NCBI GenBank assembly: GCA_902470905.1
Contig: CABRIC010000003.1
Span: forward strand, 1 to 64,000
Length of the DNA: 64,000 nt
Direction of reading: 5' to 3'
Source of the DNA: an uncultured Collinsella sp.
GTDB taxonomy: Bacteria; Actinomycetota; Coriobacteriia; Coriobacteriales; Coriobacteriaceae
Numbering within the stretch: position 1 is the first letter of the stretch; the number at the start of each line of letters is the position of its first letter. A program made the position numbers and the translations under genes. Under the pieces are notes generated by a model. It was given only the letters and a program-made list of their open reading frames with translations, made no database searches and was not told the DNA's origin. Below are positions 1 to 7,637 of the stretch, piece after piece.

Positions 1-294
1 GATCCGGTTGCACCGGGCCGCGCGGCAAGGAGATATATTGCCAGACCGGAGGGGCGCCGGGGGCGGGAATCGCGCACTCCATATTTTGTTCACAAATGAA
101 TAGGTCCCTCAGTCACATCACTGAGGTCAAAACTGAAGCATTGGCTTCTGATATTGGCGATGACCAGCTATTTTATGTGTATTGAGACATCGGTCATCTC
201 TGGAGCGCTACTTTACTCCAAAGGCATCAGCTATTTGTTTCCCATCGGTAAAAGGCGGGTTTTGTTCGCCAAGCGTTCTTATATATAGCTAGAT
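1..294. other. Intergenic sequence, no gene recognised
   Basis: No convincing reading frame is present. A small hairpin (CTCAG...CTGAG) lies near 112-130. The stretch is the distal flank of the repeat element downstream of tRNA-Lys and may contain its outer end, but I cannot assign a function. Confidence 0.4.
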
Positions 295-380
295 ACGGGT
301 TCGAACCCGTGCACCGGCAACAAAAAAGCGACCAACCGGAGTTGATCGCTTTCTATTCCATGGTGGGCCGTCAGGGGTTC
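295..380 (-). repeat. Distal copy of tRNA-Lys 3' end plus terminator
   Basis: This stretch is about 95% identical to 471-554. It holds, read on the minus strand, the last 17 or so bases of tRNA-Lys including CCA, the tRNA terminator hairpin (325-352) and a T-arm-like block (GGGTTCGAACCCGT). One hairpin arm carries a G-to-A change (GTTGATCGC against GTTGGTCGC). The rest of the tRNA is absent, so this is a partial duplicate and not a functional tRNA gene. Confidence 0.85.
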
Positions 381-470
381 AGCCTGCTCCGCAGGCGGCC
401 GCTGCGGCGCTTTCTCGCCTTGCGCGCTGCGCTGGCAAACGCTCACGCGTTTACTCAGCTCCGCGCCCCG
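381..470 (-). mobile_element. Hairpin-rich element body downstream of tRNA-Lys
   Basis: Ninety bases between the two tRNA-Lys 3'-end copies consist of several short inverted repeats with tiny loops: GCCTGC-TCC-GCAGGC (382-396) and AAACGC-TCAC-GCGTTT (438-453), among others. It ends in GCTCCGCGCCCCGACGGG, which closely matches the edge of the corresponding element downstream of tRNA-Gly. No protein is encoded. Calling it a small non-autonomous element is inference from the duplicated tRNA end and the second copy at 9.1-9.4 kb. Confidence 0.45.
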
Positions 471-554
471 ACGGGTTCGAACCCGTGCACCGGCAAAAAA
501 AGCGACCAACCGGAGTTGGTCGCTTTCTATTCCATGGTGGGCCGTCAGGGGTTC
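471..554 (-). repeat. Proximal copy: tRNA-Lys 3' end, terminator and T-arm-like block
   Basis: This is the intact counterpart of 295-380. It includes the 3' end of the real tRNA-Lys, its terminator and the palindromic ACGGGTTCGAACCCGT block. Confidence 0.85.
494..526 (-). terminator. tRNA-Lys terminator
   Basis: A 12-bp stem AAAGCGACCAAC / GTTGGTCGCTTT with loop CGGA lies at 499-526 and is followed on the minus strand by a run of T residues. It sits 9 bases after the tRNA CCA end. Confidence 0.85.
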
Positions 555-610
555 GAACCCTGGACCTTGGGATTAAAAGTCCCCTGCTCTGCCAGCTGAG
601 CTAACGGCCC
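535..610 (-). tRNA. tRNA-Lys (anticodon TTT)
   Basis: On the minus strand a full cloverleaf can be folded: acceptor GGGCCGT/ACGGCCC, D-arm TAGCTCAGC, anticodon loop ACTTTTAAT with TTT, T-loop GGTTCGAACC and discriminator A. The CCA is encoded (535-537). The gene is followed by a terminator and a duplicated 3' end. Confidence 0.95.
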
Positions 611-638
611 GCGGGTGGCATTGTACCACGGTCTGGGA

Positions 639-1919
639 CTATTCCCAACTCCATTGGCCGTTCTGGAAAATCACAACTTCACGTCCATCAGGCGTAATGC
701 CCACAATATCGATGTCGTCCGTGCCGATCATAAAATCGACGTGCGTGCTCGAGACGTTAACGCCATGCTCCAGAAGCTCCTCCTTGGACATGTCATACCC
801 ACCCTCGATGCATTCGGGGAAACCGACACCTAGCGCGAGATGGCAGCTAGCGTTCTCGTCATAGAGCGTATCGTAGAACAGAACACCACTTTCGCGGATC
901 GGCGTGTTCTTGGAAATGAGCGCGACCTCTCCCAGGTGAGCAGCGCCCTCGTCAGTATCGATGATACTTGCGAGCGTTGCCTTGCCCACGCGGGCGTCGT
1001 AGTCCACCACGCGGCCGCCCTCGAACTTAATCCAAAAATCTTCGACCTTATTGCCGTGATGGATGAGCGGCATGGCCGAGTACACGATACCGTCGGCGCG
1101 CATGCGATCGGGCGAAGTGAAGACTTCCTCGGTGGGAATGTTGGGGAAGAAGGGGTGCCCATCGGGCGTCTTGCCCTTGCCGCCGGCCCACTCGTGACCT
1201 TTCGTCATGCCAATCGTCAGATCGGTTCCATTTGCCGCGGTGTAATGCAGGTAGTCGAAACGATTGTCGTTCAGGAAACGCAGGTTCTTTTCGAATGCGG
1301 CGTCATGGAGTTCCCAGTCGCTCTCCGGGTCCTGGCCATCGGCGCGCGCGGTGTGCAGAATCGCATTCCACAGCTTATAGATTGCAACCTCATCGGCGTC
1401 TCCCGGGAACACCTCGTGCGCCCATGCCACGACCGGAGCGCCGGCGATGCACCACGGATTGATGTTGTAATCCAGTCCACGGCGGAAAACTTTGCACTGC
1501 GTATTCCTCGCCTTGGATGCCGCGGCCGGCTTGGCTGGATCGATGCCCTTGAGGGCTGCAGGATCCGCACCCTCGATAAAGACAAAGCAGGCACCATCCT
1601 GGGCCAAGGAATCCAGCTGTATGCGCTTCCACTCGGGCGTCTGCTCAAAATAGCTTTTCTCGACATGCTCGTACGTGAGCCTCGTCACGGCATCATCGGC
1701 CCAAATGACCGTCACGTGGCCGGCGCCGGCAGCATAGGCCTCCGCGACCACCACGCGCGCAAACGGCGCGCACTCGACCGGAGACTGAACGACGACCTCC
1801 TGGCCGGGCTTGACGTTTACGCCCTTGCGGACGACCAGGCGCGCGTAGTTTTTAATCTTGGGCTCCAGGGCCTTCATGCCCTCCAGAGCCTCTTCGACCG
1901 TCAGGGCAGCTCGAATCAT
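639..1919 (-). CDS. M29-family (AmpS-like) aminopeptidase
   Basis: Predicted cytoplasmic metallo-aminopeptidase of the M29 (AmpS/PepS/AmpT) family, which removes N-terminal residues from peptides using two divalent metal ions. The protein is about 426 residues, normal for the family. Conserved C-half segments carrying likely metal ligands are visible: PTEEVFTSP, HLGEVALI, DENASCHLALG and THVDFMIG. I chose the ATG at 1919 over the one at 1931 because a GGAG lies 6 bases before it; the upstream ATG overlaps that ribosome site. The gene is monocistronic, closed upstream by the terminator of the gene at 2009-2584. Peptide specificity cannot be read from sequence. Confidence 0.9.
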   Translation of the reverse strand: MIRAALTVEEALEGMKALEPKIKNYARLVVRKGVNVKPGQEVVVQSPVECAPFARVVVAEAYAAGAGHVTVIWADDAVTRLTYEHVEKSYFEQTPEWKRIQLDSLAQDGACFVFIEGADPAALKGIDPAKPAAASKARNTQCKVFRRGLDYNINPWCIAGAPVVAWAHEVFPGDADEVAIYKLWNAILHTARADGQDPESDWELHDAAFEKNLRFLNDNRFDYLHYTAANGTDLTIGMTKGHEWAGGKGKTPDGHPFFPNIPTEEVFTSPDRMRADGIVYSAMPLIHHGNKVEDFWIKFEGGRVVDYDARVGKATLASIIDTDEGAAHLGEVALISKNTPIRESGVLFYDTLYDENASCHLALGVGFPECIEGGYDMSKEELLEHGVNVSSTHVDFMIGTDDIDIVGITPDGREVVIFQNGQWSWE

Positions 1920-1945
1920 GTGCCACTCCATCTATCTATAGAACA

Positions 1946-1979
1946 GTAAAAAGGCGCGCCGCAAAAACGACGCGCCTTA
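1946..1979 (-). terminator. Terminator after the 2009-2584 gene
   Basis: The inverted repeat AAGGCGCG...CGCGCCTT (1951-1978) is followed on the minus strand by TTTTT. It separates the purC transcript from the aminopeptidase gene. Confidence 0.85.
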
Positions 1980-2008
1980 TATCTTAGCGATAAGTATGTA
2001 TGCAAACG

Positions 2009-2584
2009 CTACTTCTTCTTGGAGTCCTTCTTGTCCTCCTCGGCAGCCGAACGCTCGATAAGAGCGTTGAGCTTGTTCTCGGACATGCCCTCGGCCTGCG
2101 CGCGGTACATGTTGCGCAGGGGACGAATACGAACGAAGTCGTAGATAAAGTCACCCAGAATGACGACGTAGGACAAAACAATACCGACCATCTGGACGGG
2201 GCTGGACACCATGCCAGCGGGAGCGAAGTACAGCGAGGCCCAAATTGCCACGACGAGCACCATGCCAATGGCGAGCACAATCCACCAGATGCGACGGCGC
2301 TTGGTGTAGTCCTCGTCCTGCTTGAGGAGGATATTCGACACCGTATAGATGCGGTCCTCCTTGGCGCGCTGCTTAGCCTTGCGGGCGCGCTTCTCCTCTT
2401 TAGAGAGGCCCTCGAGGCTCTCGCCCTTCTCGAGCTCTTTGCGGCGTGCCTTAGACGAAGCCGGCACGACGCGAACGGAGCTCGCTGCTTGGCGGGCGGG
2501 CTTAGCAGATGCGGCAGACTTGCGCGCAACCCCGGTAACTTCGTGGGATTGCGTGCGCTTGTTCGTGGCGCTACGGGTACTCAC
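2009..2584 (-). CDS. Conserved membrane protein of unknown function
   Basis: A 191-residue protein of unrecognised family. The first 110 residues are strongly basic and Lys/Arg/Ala-rich, probably disordered and cytoplasmic, with a coiled-coil-prone stretch (EKRARKAKQRAKED). Two hydrophobic segments follow at about 102-125 and 130-150, and the charged tail ends in KKDSKKK. The start is a GTG directly after the purC TAA, so translation is probably coupled to purC. The link to purine synthesis is positional only; nothing in the protein suggests an enzyme. Confidence 0.75.
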   Translation of the reverse strand: MSTRSATNKRTQSHEVTGVARKSAASAKPARQAASSVRVVPASSKARRKELEKGESLEGLSKEEKRARKAKQRAKEDRIYTVSNILLKQDEDYTKRRRIWWIVLAIGMVLVVAIWASLYFAPAGMVSSPVQMVGIVLSYVVILGDFIYDFVRIRPLRNMYRAQAEGMSENKLNALIERSAAEEDKKDSKKK

Positions 2585-3472
2585 TTATGCGTTCTCCTTC
2601 ATGCTTGTGAACTGGGAGCCCGTGATGATCTGGAAGGCCTCGCGATAGCGCTCGGACGTGCCATCGATGACCTCGGCGGGCAGGTGCGGGGTCTCCCCCG
2701 TCATATCCCAGTTGGCCTTGAGCCAATTGCGGACGAATTGCTTGTCGTAGCTAGGCTGGATCTTGCCCTCCTCGTAGCTGGCAGCAGGCCAGAAACGGCT
2801 GGAGTCGGGCGTGAGACACTCGTCGATCAGCGTGACCTTGCCATCAATAACACCAAACTCGAACTTGGTGTCGGCAATGATGATGCCACGGGTCGCGGCG
2901 TACTCGGCAGCGGCCTTGTAGATCTTGAGGGAAAGGTCACGAATCTGCGTGGCGATGTCCTCGCCCACGATCTCGCAGCAACGCTCGAACGAGATGTTCT
3001 CGTCGTGGTCACCGATCTCGGCCTTCGTGGACGGCGTGAACAGCGGCTCAGGAAGCTTGGAAGCCTCGGTCAGGCCCTCAGGCAGCTGGATGCCGCAGAC
3101 GGTGCCGTTCTCGTCGTAGGTCTTCTTGCCCGAACCGGTCAGATAGCCGCGGACGATGCACTCGATAGGAATCGTCTGGGCCTTCTTAACCAGCATGGCG
3201 CGGCCAGCGAGGTAGTCACGATACTCAGCAAACTCCTCGGGGAAATCCGCCGGGTCGATGGAAACGAGATGGTTGGGGACGATGTCGGCAAACTTATCGA
3301 ACCAGAATGCCGAGATGCGATTGAGCACCTCTCCCTTAAACGGAATCTCGTCGGGAAGAATGAAGTCGAACGCAGAAATGCGGTCGGTGGCGACCATCAG
3401 CAGGTTTTCACCGGCATCGTAAATATCACGAACCTTGCCACGGGAATCCGGACGACGCTCCATCGTTGTCAC
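2585..3472 (-). CDS. purC: SAICAR synthase (phosphoribosylaminoimidazole-succinocarboxamide synthase)
   Basis: Catalyses ATP-dependent joining of CAIR and aspartate to give SAICAR in de novo purine synthesis. Family signatures include the N-terminal GKVRDIYDAG and ATDRISAFD, then VRGYLTGSG, LPEPLFTPSTKAE and DTKFEFG. The roughly 295 residues match the usual length. I use the GTG at 3472 because AAGGAG lies 8 bases upstream; a further GTG at 3481 falls inside that ribosome site. It is the first gene of a two-gene unit with the membrane protein at 2009-2584. Other pur genes lie elsewhere in the window (purB, purA, purD, purE), so the pathway is not clustered. Confidence 0.96.
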   Translation of the reverse strand: MTTMERRPDSRGKVRDIYDAGENLLMVATDRISAFDFILPDEIPFKGEVLNRISAFWFDKFADIVPNHLVSIDPADFPEEFAEYRDYLAGRAMLVKKAQTIPIECIVRGYLTGSGKKTYDENGTVCGIQLPEGLTEASKLPEPLFTPSTKAEIGDHDENISFERCCEIVGEDIATQIRDLSLKIYKAAAEYAATRGIIIADTKFEFGVIDGKVTLIDECLTPDSSRFWPAASYEEGKIQPSYDKQFVRNWLKANWDMTGETPHLPAEVIDGTSERYREAFQIITGSQFTSMKENA

Positions 3473-3501
3473 GTGAGTCACTCCTTACCTAAATACGACA
3501 G

Positions 3502-3521
3502 AAATGCGGGTTCTTTCCCGC
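3502..3521. terminator. Hairpin between histidine kinase and purC
   Basis: A 7-bp stem ATGCGGG/CCCGCAT with a 6-base loop lies 60 bases after the kinase stop and 30 bases before the purC start. The T-run is weak on the minus strand, so it may be a terminator for the kinase operon or a structure in the purC leader. Confidence 0.4.
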
Positions 3522-3581
3522 ATGTTTTCGCAAACTCGGAGCGGCAGGGACGCGGACCCTCCTTCACCGAATAGCGAAAAG

Positions 3582-5147
3582 CTAGTGCTCCATTGTAGTA
3601 GATGCCGCGTCCGCCGTGTGCTCGCGGGGCAGATGAATTGTAAAAGTCGTACCCTTTCCAAGCTCCGACTCCACGGATATGTAGCCATGGTGACGCTCGA
3701 CGATCTGCTTGGTCACGGCGAGGCCGACGCCCAGGCCGCCAGCTTCGCGGGCGCGGCTGGCATCGGCGCGCCAAAACCGCCCGAAAATGCGCGACAGATC
3801 GTCCTTGGCAATACCGATGCCGGTATCAGAAACGGCAATGCTGACGTGCCTGCGGTCACTGAGCACCGACACCACGACCCAACCGCCCTCGGGGGTGTAG
3901 CGCATGGCGTTGCTCATGAGGTTGATAACACATTGCGTGATCATGTCGGGATCGGCCTCGACGACATCGTCGTGCCCTTGGGTTTCATCTGCAAAGCGAA
4001 GACGAAGGTCACGGTCGGCAAACAGACGCTCCTGGCCGTTCACAATCGATCGCACGAACGGAACCATGTCCACCGGTTCTAGATTGAGCGGAGCCGTGCT
4101 GTTTTCCATACGCGATAGGTCGAGCATCTGCTGCACCAGACGAGCCAGGCGACGCGTCTCGGAAGCAACGGTCTCCAAATGCTCATCGTCGGTGGGATAC
4201 ACGCCATCCTGCATGGCCTCGACCGTTGCGAGCATGGCCATAAGCGGCGTGCGAAGCTCGTGTGCAACGTCTGAGGTCAGGCGCTTCTCGTGTTTCATAT
4301 CCTTCTCGAGCGAGGTGGCCATCTCATCGAAGGTCTCACCCAGCTGATCGATCTCGTCATCACCGCGCAGCCCCGTGCGAGCCGACAGGTCGCCGTCACG
4401 GATTTGCTTTGCGGTACTGGTGATGCGATGAATCGGTTTGGTGAGCATGCGCGACACGAGCGATCCGATAACGACCGAAATGCAGATTGCAACAACCGCG
4501 GCGAGGGCCATGGCGTTAAAGGTCTTCTCCCTAAACGCAGAGTCCGCCTTGGTGAGCAGAGCGTCGGAGCCGATGGCCCACAGCTTTACCTGTCCGACAT
4601 GCTCGCCGGAAGACGTTACAATCTCGACGTTAGCAACGCTATCGGAGTCGGTTGGAGCAGACGAGACCGGGCTATGCGATGCCCTCTTGCCGCTCGTGTC
4701 GTCGGTCGTAGCCTGGTTTTCGCGTACATCGGCGGTGGCGCTTGCCGAGGGCCAGGAATCGTCATAAACGATCACGCCCTTTTTATTGACGACCTGCATA
4801 CCCAGATCGTCGGAAACCAAACTCGACGTTGCGACCGTGCGCAGTTCTCCCGCGGTCCAAGAGCCGTTTTCCTCATATGAGGTTGCCAACTTCTCGGCAG
4901 CGGAATTTGCGATTTCGACGATATTGGAGCGTGTGTAATCCGAAAAGACCGTGCCCCACACAACAGAGACAACGCCCACCAGCACCAATACCGTCATGAG
5001 CGATGTCAGAGCAAAAGCAAGTGCCATGCGCGAGGGATAGCTCATCGTTGGCCGTGAATCGGAACGAGGCGTGTTCCAACTAGCCTTGGAACCCGCCTCG
5101 CTCTCCTGCTTGTGCTTTTGTCCGATTTCAAAGCGCGCAGGTGTCAT
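3582..5147 (-). CDS. Two-component sensor histidine kinase
   Basis: Membrane histidine kinase of 521 residues that should autophosphorylate and pass phosphate to the regulator encoded just upstream. Layout: short cytoplasmic N-terminus, TM1 at about 41-65, an extracytoplasmic sensor region of roughly 140 residues, TM2 at about 210-232, HAMP linker, HisKA with SDVAHELRTPL (His is the phosphosite), and a HATPase domain with N-box NLMSNAMRYTP, DTGIGI and GLGVGLAV. The sensor region contains a Ser/Thr/Asp-rich stretch and shows no known ligand fold by eye. The gene starts 11 bases after the response-regulator stop, so the two form an operon. Confidence 0.95.
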   Translation of the reverse strand: MTPARFEIGQKHKQESEAGSKASWNTPRSDSRPTMSYPSRMALAFALTSLMTVLVLVGVVSVVWGTVFSDYTRSNIVEIANSAAEKLATSYEENGSWTAGELRTVATSSLVSDDLGMQVVNKKGVIVYDDSWPSASATADVRENQATTDDTSGKRASHSPVSSAPTDSDSVANVEIVTSSGEHVGQVKLWAIGSDALLTKADSAFREKTFNAMALAAVVAICISVVIGSLVSRMLTKPIHRITSTAKQIRDGDLSARTGLRGDDEIDQLGETFDEMATSLEKDMKHEKRLTSDVAHELRTPLMAMLATVEAMQDGVYPTDDEHLETVASETRRLARLVQQMLDLSRMENSTAPLNLEPVDMVPFVRSIVNGQERLFADRDLRLRFADETQGHDDVVEADPDMITQCVINLMSNAMRYTPEGGWVVVSVLSDRRHVSIAVSDTGIGIAKDDLSRIFGRFWRADASRAREAGGLGVGLAVTKQIVERHHGYISVESELGKGTTFTIHLPREHTADAASTTMEH

Positions 5148-5158
5148 ATGTGATTTCC

Positions 5159-5881
5159 CTATTTCTCGTCCGACTTATCGGTCTTGGCCGGAGCCTCGAA
5201 GCGATAGCCGACACCATGGACGGTGTAGAGCCACTTGGGCTTCTTGGGATCATCGCCCAGCTTGGCGCGAAGATTCTTCACGTGGCTATCGATAGTGCGC
5301 TCATAGCCCTCAAAGTCATACCCGAGCACTTTCTCGACCAGCTCCATGCGGTTATACACACGGCCGGGATGGCGGGCAAGCGTGGTGAGCAGCTTGAACT
5401 CGGAAGCCGTCAGATCGACTTCCTTGCCCTCGACCAAGATCTTGTGGCCCGAGATATCGATGACCAGATCGCCGAAGTCGAGTACCTCGACGGCGGGCTC
5501 GTCGGCCTGATGGGCACGGCGGAACAGAGCGCGAACGCGGGCGACGAGCTCGCGCGGCGAGAACGGCTTAATCAGATAGTCGTCGGCGCCGAGCTCAAGA
5601 CCGATAATACGGTCCTCGATCTCGCCCTTAGCCGTCAGCATGATAATGGGGACATCCGAGGTATCGCGAATGGTGCGGCAAACGCGCTCGCCGGGAATCT
5701 TGGGGAGCATAAGGTCGAGCACGACCAGGTCGAACTGATGCTTCTCGAACTCCTCGATCGCGGACTGGCCGTCGCCGACGCCCACAACCCAGTAGCCTTC
5801 GCGCTCGAGATAGGCAGCGACGGCGTCACGGATTGCCTTCTCATCCTCGACCAGCAGAATCTTTTTTGCATCTGAAGCCAT
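5159..5881 (-). CDS. OmpR-family response regulator
   Basis: DNA-binding response regulator, about 240 residues. The receiver domain has the acidic pair in LLVEDE, the phospho-acceptor Asp in LVVLDLMLP, Thr in MLTAKG and Lys in LIKPFSP. The C-terminal winged helix ends in the family pattern TIDSHVKNLRAKLG...VHGVGYRF. I use the ATG at 5881, preceded by a G-rich ribosome site; an in-frame TTG seven codons earlier is less likely. Paired with the kinase at 3582-5147. Target genes are unknown. Confidence 0.95.
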   Translation of the reverse strand: MASDAKKILLVEDEKAIRDAVAAYLEREGYWVVGVGDGQSAIEEFEKHQFDLVVLDLMLPKIPGERVCRTIRDTSDVPIIMLTAKGEIEDRIIGLELGADDYLIKPFSPRELVARVRALFRRAHQADEPAVEVLDFGDLVIDISGHKILVEGKEVDLTASEFKLLTTLARHPGRVYNRMELVEKVLGYDFEGYERTIDSHVKNLRAKLGDDPKKPKWLYTVHGVGYRFEAPAKTDKSDEK

Positions 5882-5936
5882 AACACGGCCCCCCTGTCTC
5901 AATTAGCTAAGAACAAGCCCATTTTAACGCACCTGA

Positions 5937-5975
5937 GCCCGCCGGATGCCGCTATGACGCGGCAGCTCGGCGGGC
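5937..5975 (-). terminator. Two-tier hairpin downstream of the lipoprotein gene
   Basis: GCCCGCCG / CGGCGGGC encloses an inner stem TGCCGC / GCGGCA. It lies between the 6035-7246 gene and the response-regulator gene, both leftward. There is no good T-run, so the terminator role is tentative. Confidence 0.5.
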
Positions 5976-6034
5976 GGTACTCACAATTACAACGCGTTTA
6001 TTCCCCTGTTGGCGCCTTTTTAACCCCTCTAAGC

Positions 6035-7246
6035 TTAAAGAGAGAATAGGCGTGCAGTGACCGTCTCTGGTATACCCTGGCTGTTGCGCACCGTGGCGTA
6101 CGTAAGGAATGAGTCCGATTTTCCCGCCGTAGCTGGATAATCGCCATACTCCAAAGCGCGGTCGGGCGACAGCAGCGAGCCATAGGTCTTGGCAGAGGTG
6201 TCGATCAGGAAATGCGACGCCTGTACCTTAACAAGGTATTTATTCTTCTTGCCAGCCGCACATGCGAGCGGCTCACGGGACAGGAAGAGATACGGCCCTC
6301 CCTCATTACCGATATACGTGCCCATGTTGCCCAGGCTGCCCACGCCACTATAGGCCGCCTCGATAGAAAACACGAAGGTATCGCCCATATATACGGCCTC
6401 GAAAGGCGAGACTGACGAGGGAAGGACTAGCTGGGCACGTTTGGTGTTGTTGCCGTCGGTCAAATCGATTGCCGTTATGCCGTAGTAGACGCCCTCGTCG
6501 TTGCGGACACGCGGCGAGATGGTCAAAATGCCGTCGCTCGCGCGCGGGGCCGATGCAAAGCGACCCGTCGATTTCCAAATTATCTCGGCCTTGGATTCAT
6601 CAAGCGAGCGACGATAGCAAAACGAATCGCTACTCGTTTTATTGCCACCTGCCGAGGGCATTTTATACCAGATGACTGATGACCCGAACGCCGTAAACAG
6701 CGGCGGATCGTAGTCCTTGCCACCTCGATCGAGCTCAACCACGTCGCCAGAGAGCGAAGCGCCCGACAGATTTTGAGCGTAGAGCTTCCACGATGAATTG
6801 GCAAAGTTCATCTCAACCCACGCGAATACGCCGTCGCCGGCACGGACATCGTAGAATGCATATCCCGTGCCCTCGATAGGATCCTCGATTAATGTGGTAA
6901 GCGAGCCATCGCCCAGGTTGAGCACACCGAGTGTGTTGGCGTGCAGTGCCGATGCGGGCGCCATCATTGCCGCGGCGTAATCGCCGTCGCAGTAGTACAG
7001 CAGCGTACCCAGAGGCAGCGTCCACGACGCCGCCGGCTCAAGATCGATGTCGACTGCCTCGTACTCATCCGTAATCGAGATGATTTTGGAATCATCCTTG
7101 ATAACCTGCGGCTCGCCGGCGGCATCATCGCTGGTACCCGTTTTTTTCGAGCATCCGGCAAGCACCGTGGCAGCGCCCGCAGCAACCCCACCGAGCACAA
7201 AGCCGCGACGCGATATTCCGTTCTTGATGTGATCGGCGATACCCAT
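6035..7246 (-). CDS. Tat-exported lipoprotein of unknown function
   Basis: A 403-residue protein with a twin-arginine signal (SRRGFVLGG) followed by the lipobox LAGC, so it is predicted to be exported folded and anchored by a lipidated Cys at about residue 32. The mature part is rich in short beta-strand-like repeats with aromatic and Gly/Asp turns (for example GDGVFAWVEMNF and GTGYAFYDVRAGDG), compatible with a beta-propeller; that fold is inference. No catalytic motif is recognised. The ATG overlaps the stop of the upstream TSCPD gene (TAATG), so the two are translationally coupled. Confidence 0.8.
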   Translation of the reverse strand: MGIADHIKNGISRRGFVLGGVAAGAATVLAGCSKKTGTSDDAAGEPQVIKDDSKIISITDEYEAVDIDLEPAASWTLPLGTLLYYCDGDYAAAMMAPASALHANTLGVLNLGDGSLTTLIEDPIEGTGYAFYDVRAGDGVFAWVEMNFANSSWKLYAQNLSGASLSGDVVELDRGGKDYDPPLFTAFGSSVIWYKMPSAGGNKTSSDSFCYRRSLDESKAEIIWKSTGRFASAPRASDGILTISPRVRNDEGVYYGITAIDLTDGNNTKRAQLVLPSSVSPFEAVYMGDTFVFSIEAAYSGVGSLGNMGTYIGNEGGPYLFLSREPLACAAGKKNKYLVKVQASHFLIDTSAKTYGSLLSPDRALEYGDYPATAGKSDSFLTYATVRNSQGIPETVTARLFSL

Positions 7247-7509
7247 TAGGCGATCTCGGCGCGAGCGGCCTCGATAGCGCGTGTAAGCTGGTCGGCGCAG
7301 GAGGTCTTTTTCATACCGCAGGTATTACCGGCGAGAACCTCGATTACGCGATCGGCAGGAGCGCCCTCGACCAGCTTGGAGATAGCCTTGAGATTGCCGT
7401 CGCAGCCGCCGGTAAACTCAACGCCCATCACCTTGTTGCCGTCATCGGAAAGGTCAAGGTGAATATTGCGAGCACACACGCCCTGAGGCTTGTAATCAAA
7501 CGAAATCAT
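7246..7509 (-). CDS. TSCPD domain protein (TIGR03905-like)
   Basis: An 87-residue protein matching the small TSCPD family related to a domain found in some ribonucleotide reductases. Conserved features are the N-terminal PQGVCARNI, the central GGCDGNLKAI and the C-terminal TCGMKKTSCADQL. The four or so conserved Cys residues suggest metal binding, which is inference. Function is not established. It is the first gene of a pair with the Tat lipoprotein. Confidence 0.85.
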   Translation of the reverse strand: MISFDYKPQGVCARNIHLDLSDDGNKVMGVEFTGGCDGNLKAISKLVEGAPADRVIEVLAGNTCGMKKTSCADQLTRAIEAARAEIA

Positions 7510-7572
7510 GCGATCCCCTCTCAGAATGTTATTCGAGACGACTATTATCCCCGTCTTTCCCTAAATGCAACG

Positions 7573-7612
7573 AGGCGCTTTGCCGGCAACACACATTACC
7601 AGCAAAGCGCCC
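7573..7612 (-). terminator. Hairpin after purB
   Basis: GGCGCTTTGC / GCAAAGCGCC arms are separated by 18 bases. The hairpin lies 26 bases after the purB stop and ahead of the TSCPD gene. The T-run is poor. Confidence 0.6.
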
Positions 7613-7637
7613 TAAAAAGCTAACGTTATGCCCGAAC

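Noticed and set aside
1..610. Prophage or integrative element at tRNA-Lys
   Set aside because: The tRNA 3' end is duplicated, but the copies are only 176 bp apart and no integrase or phage gene is present.
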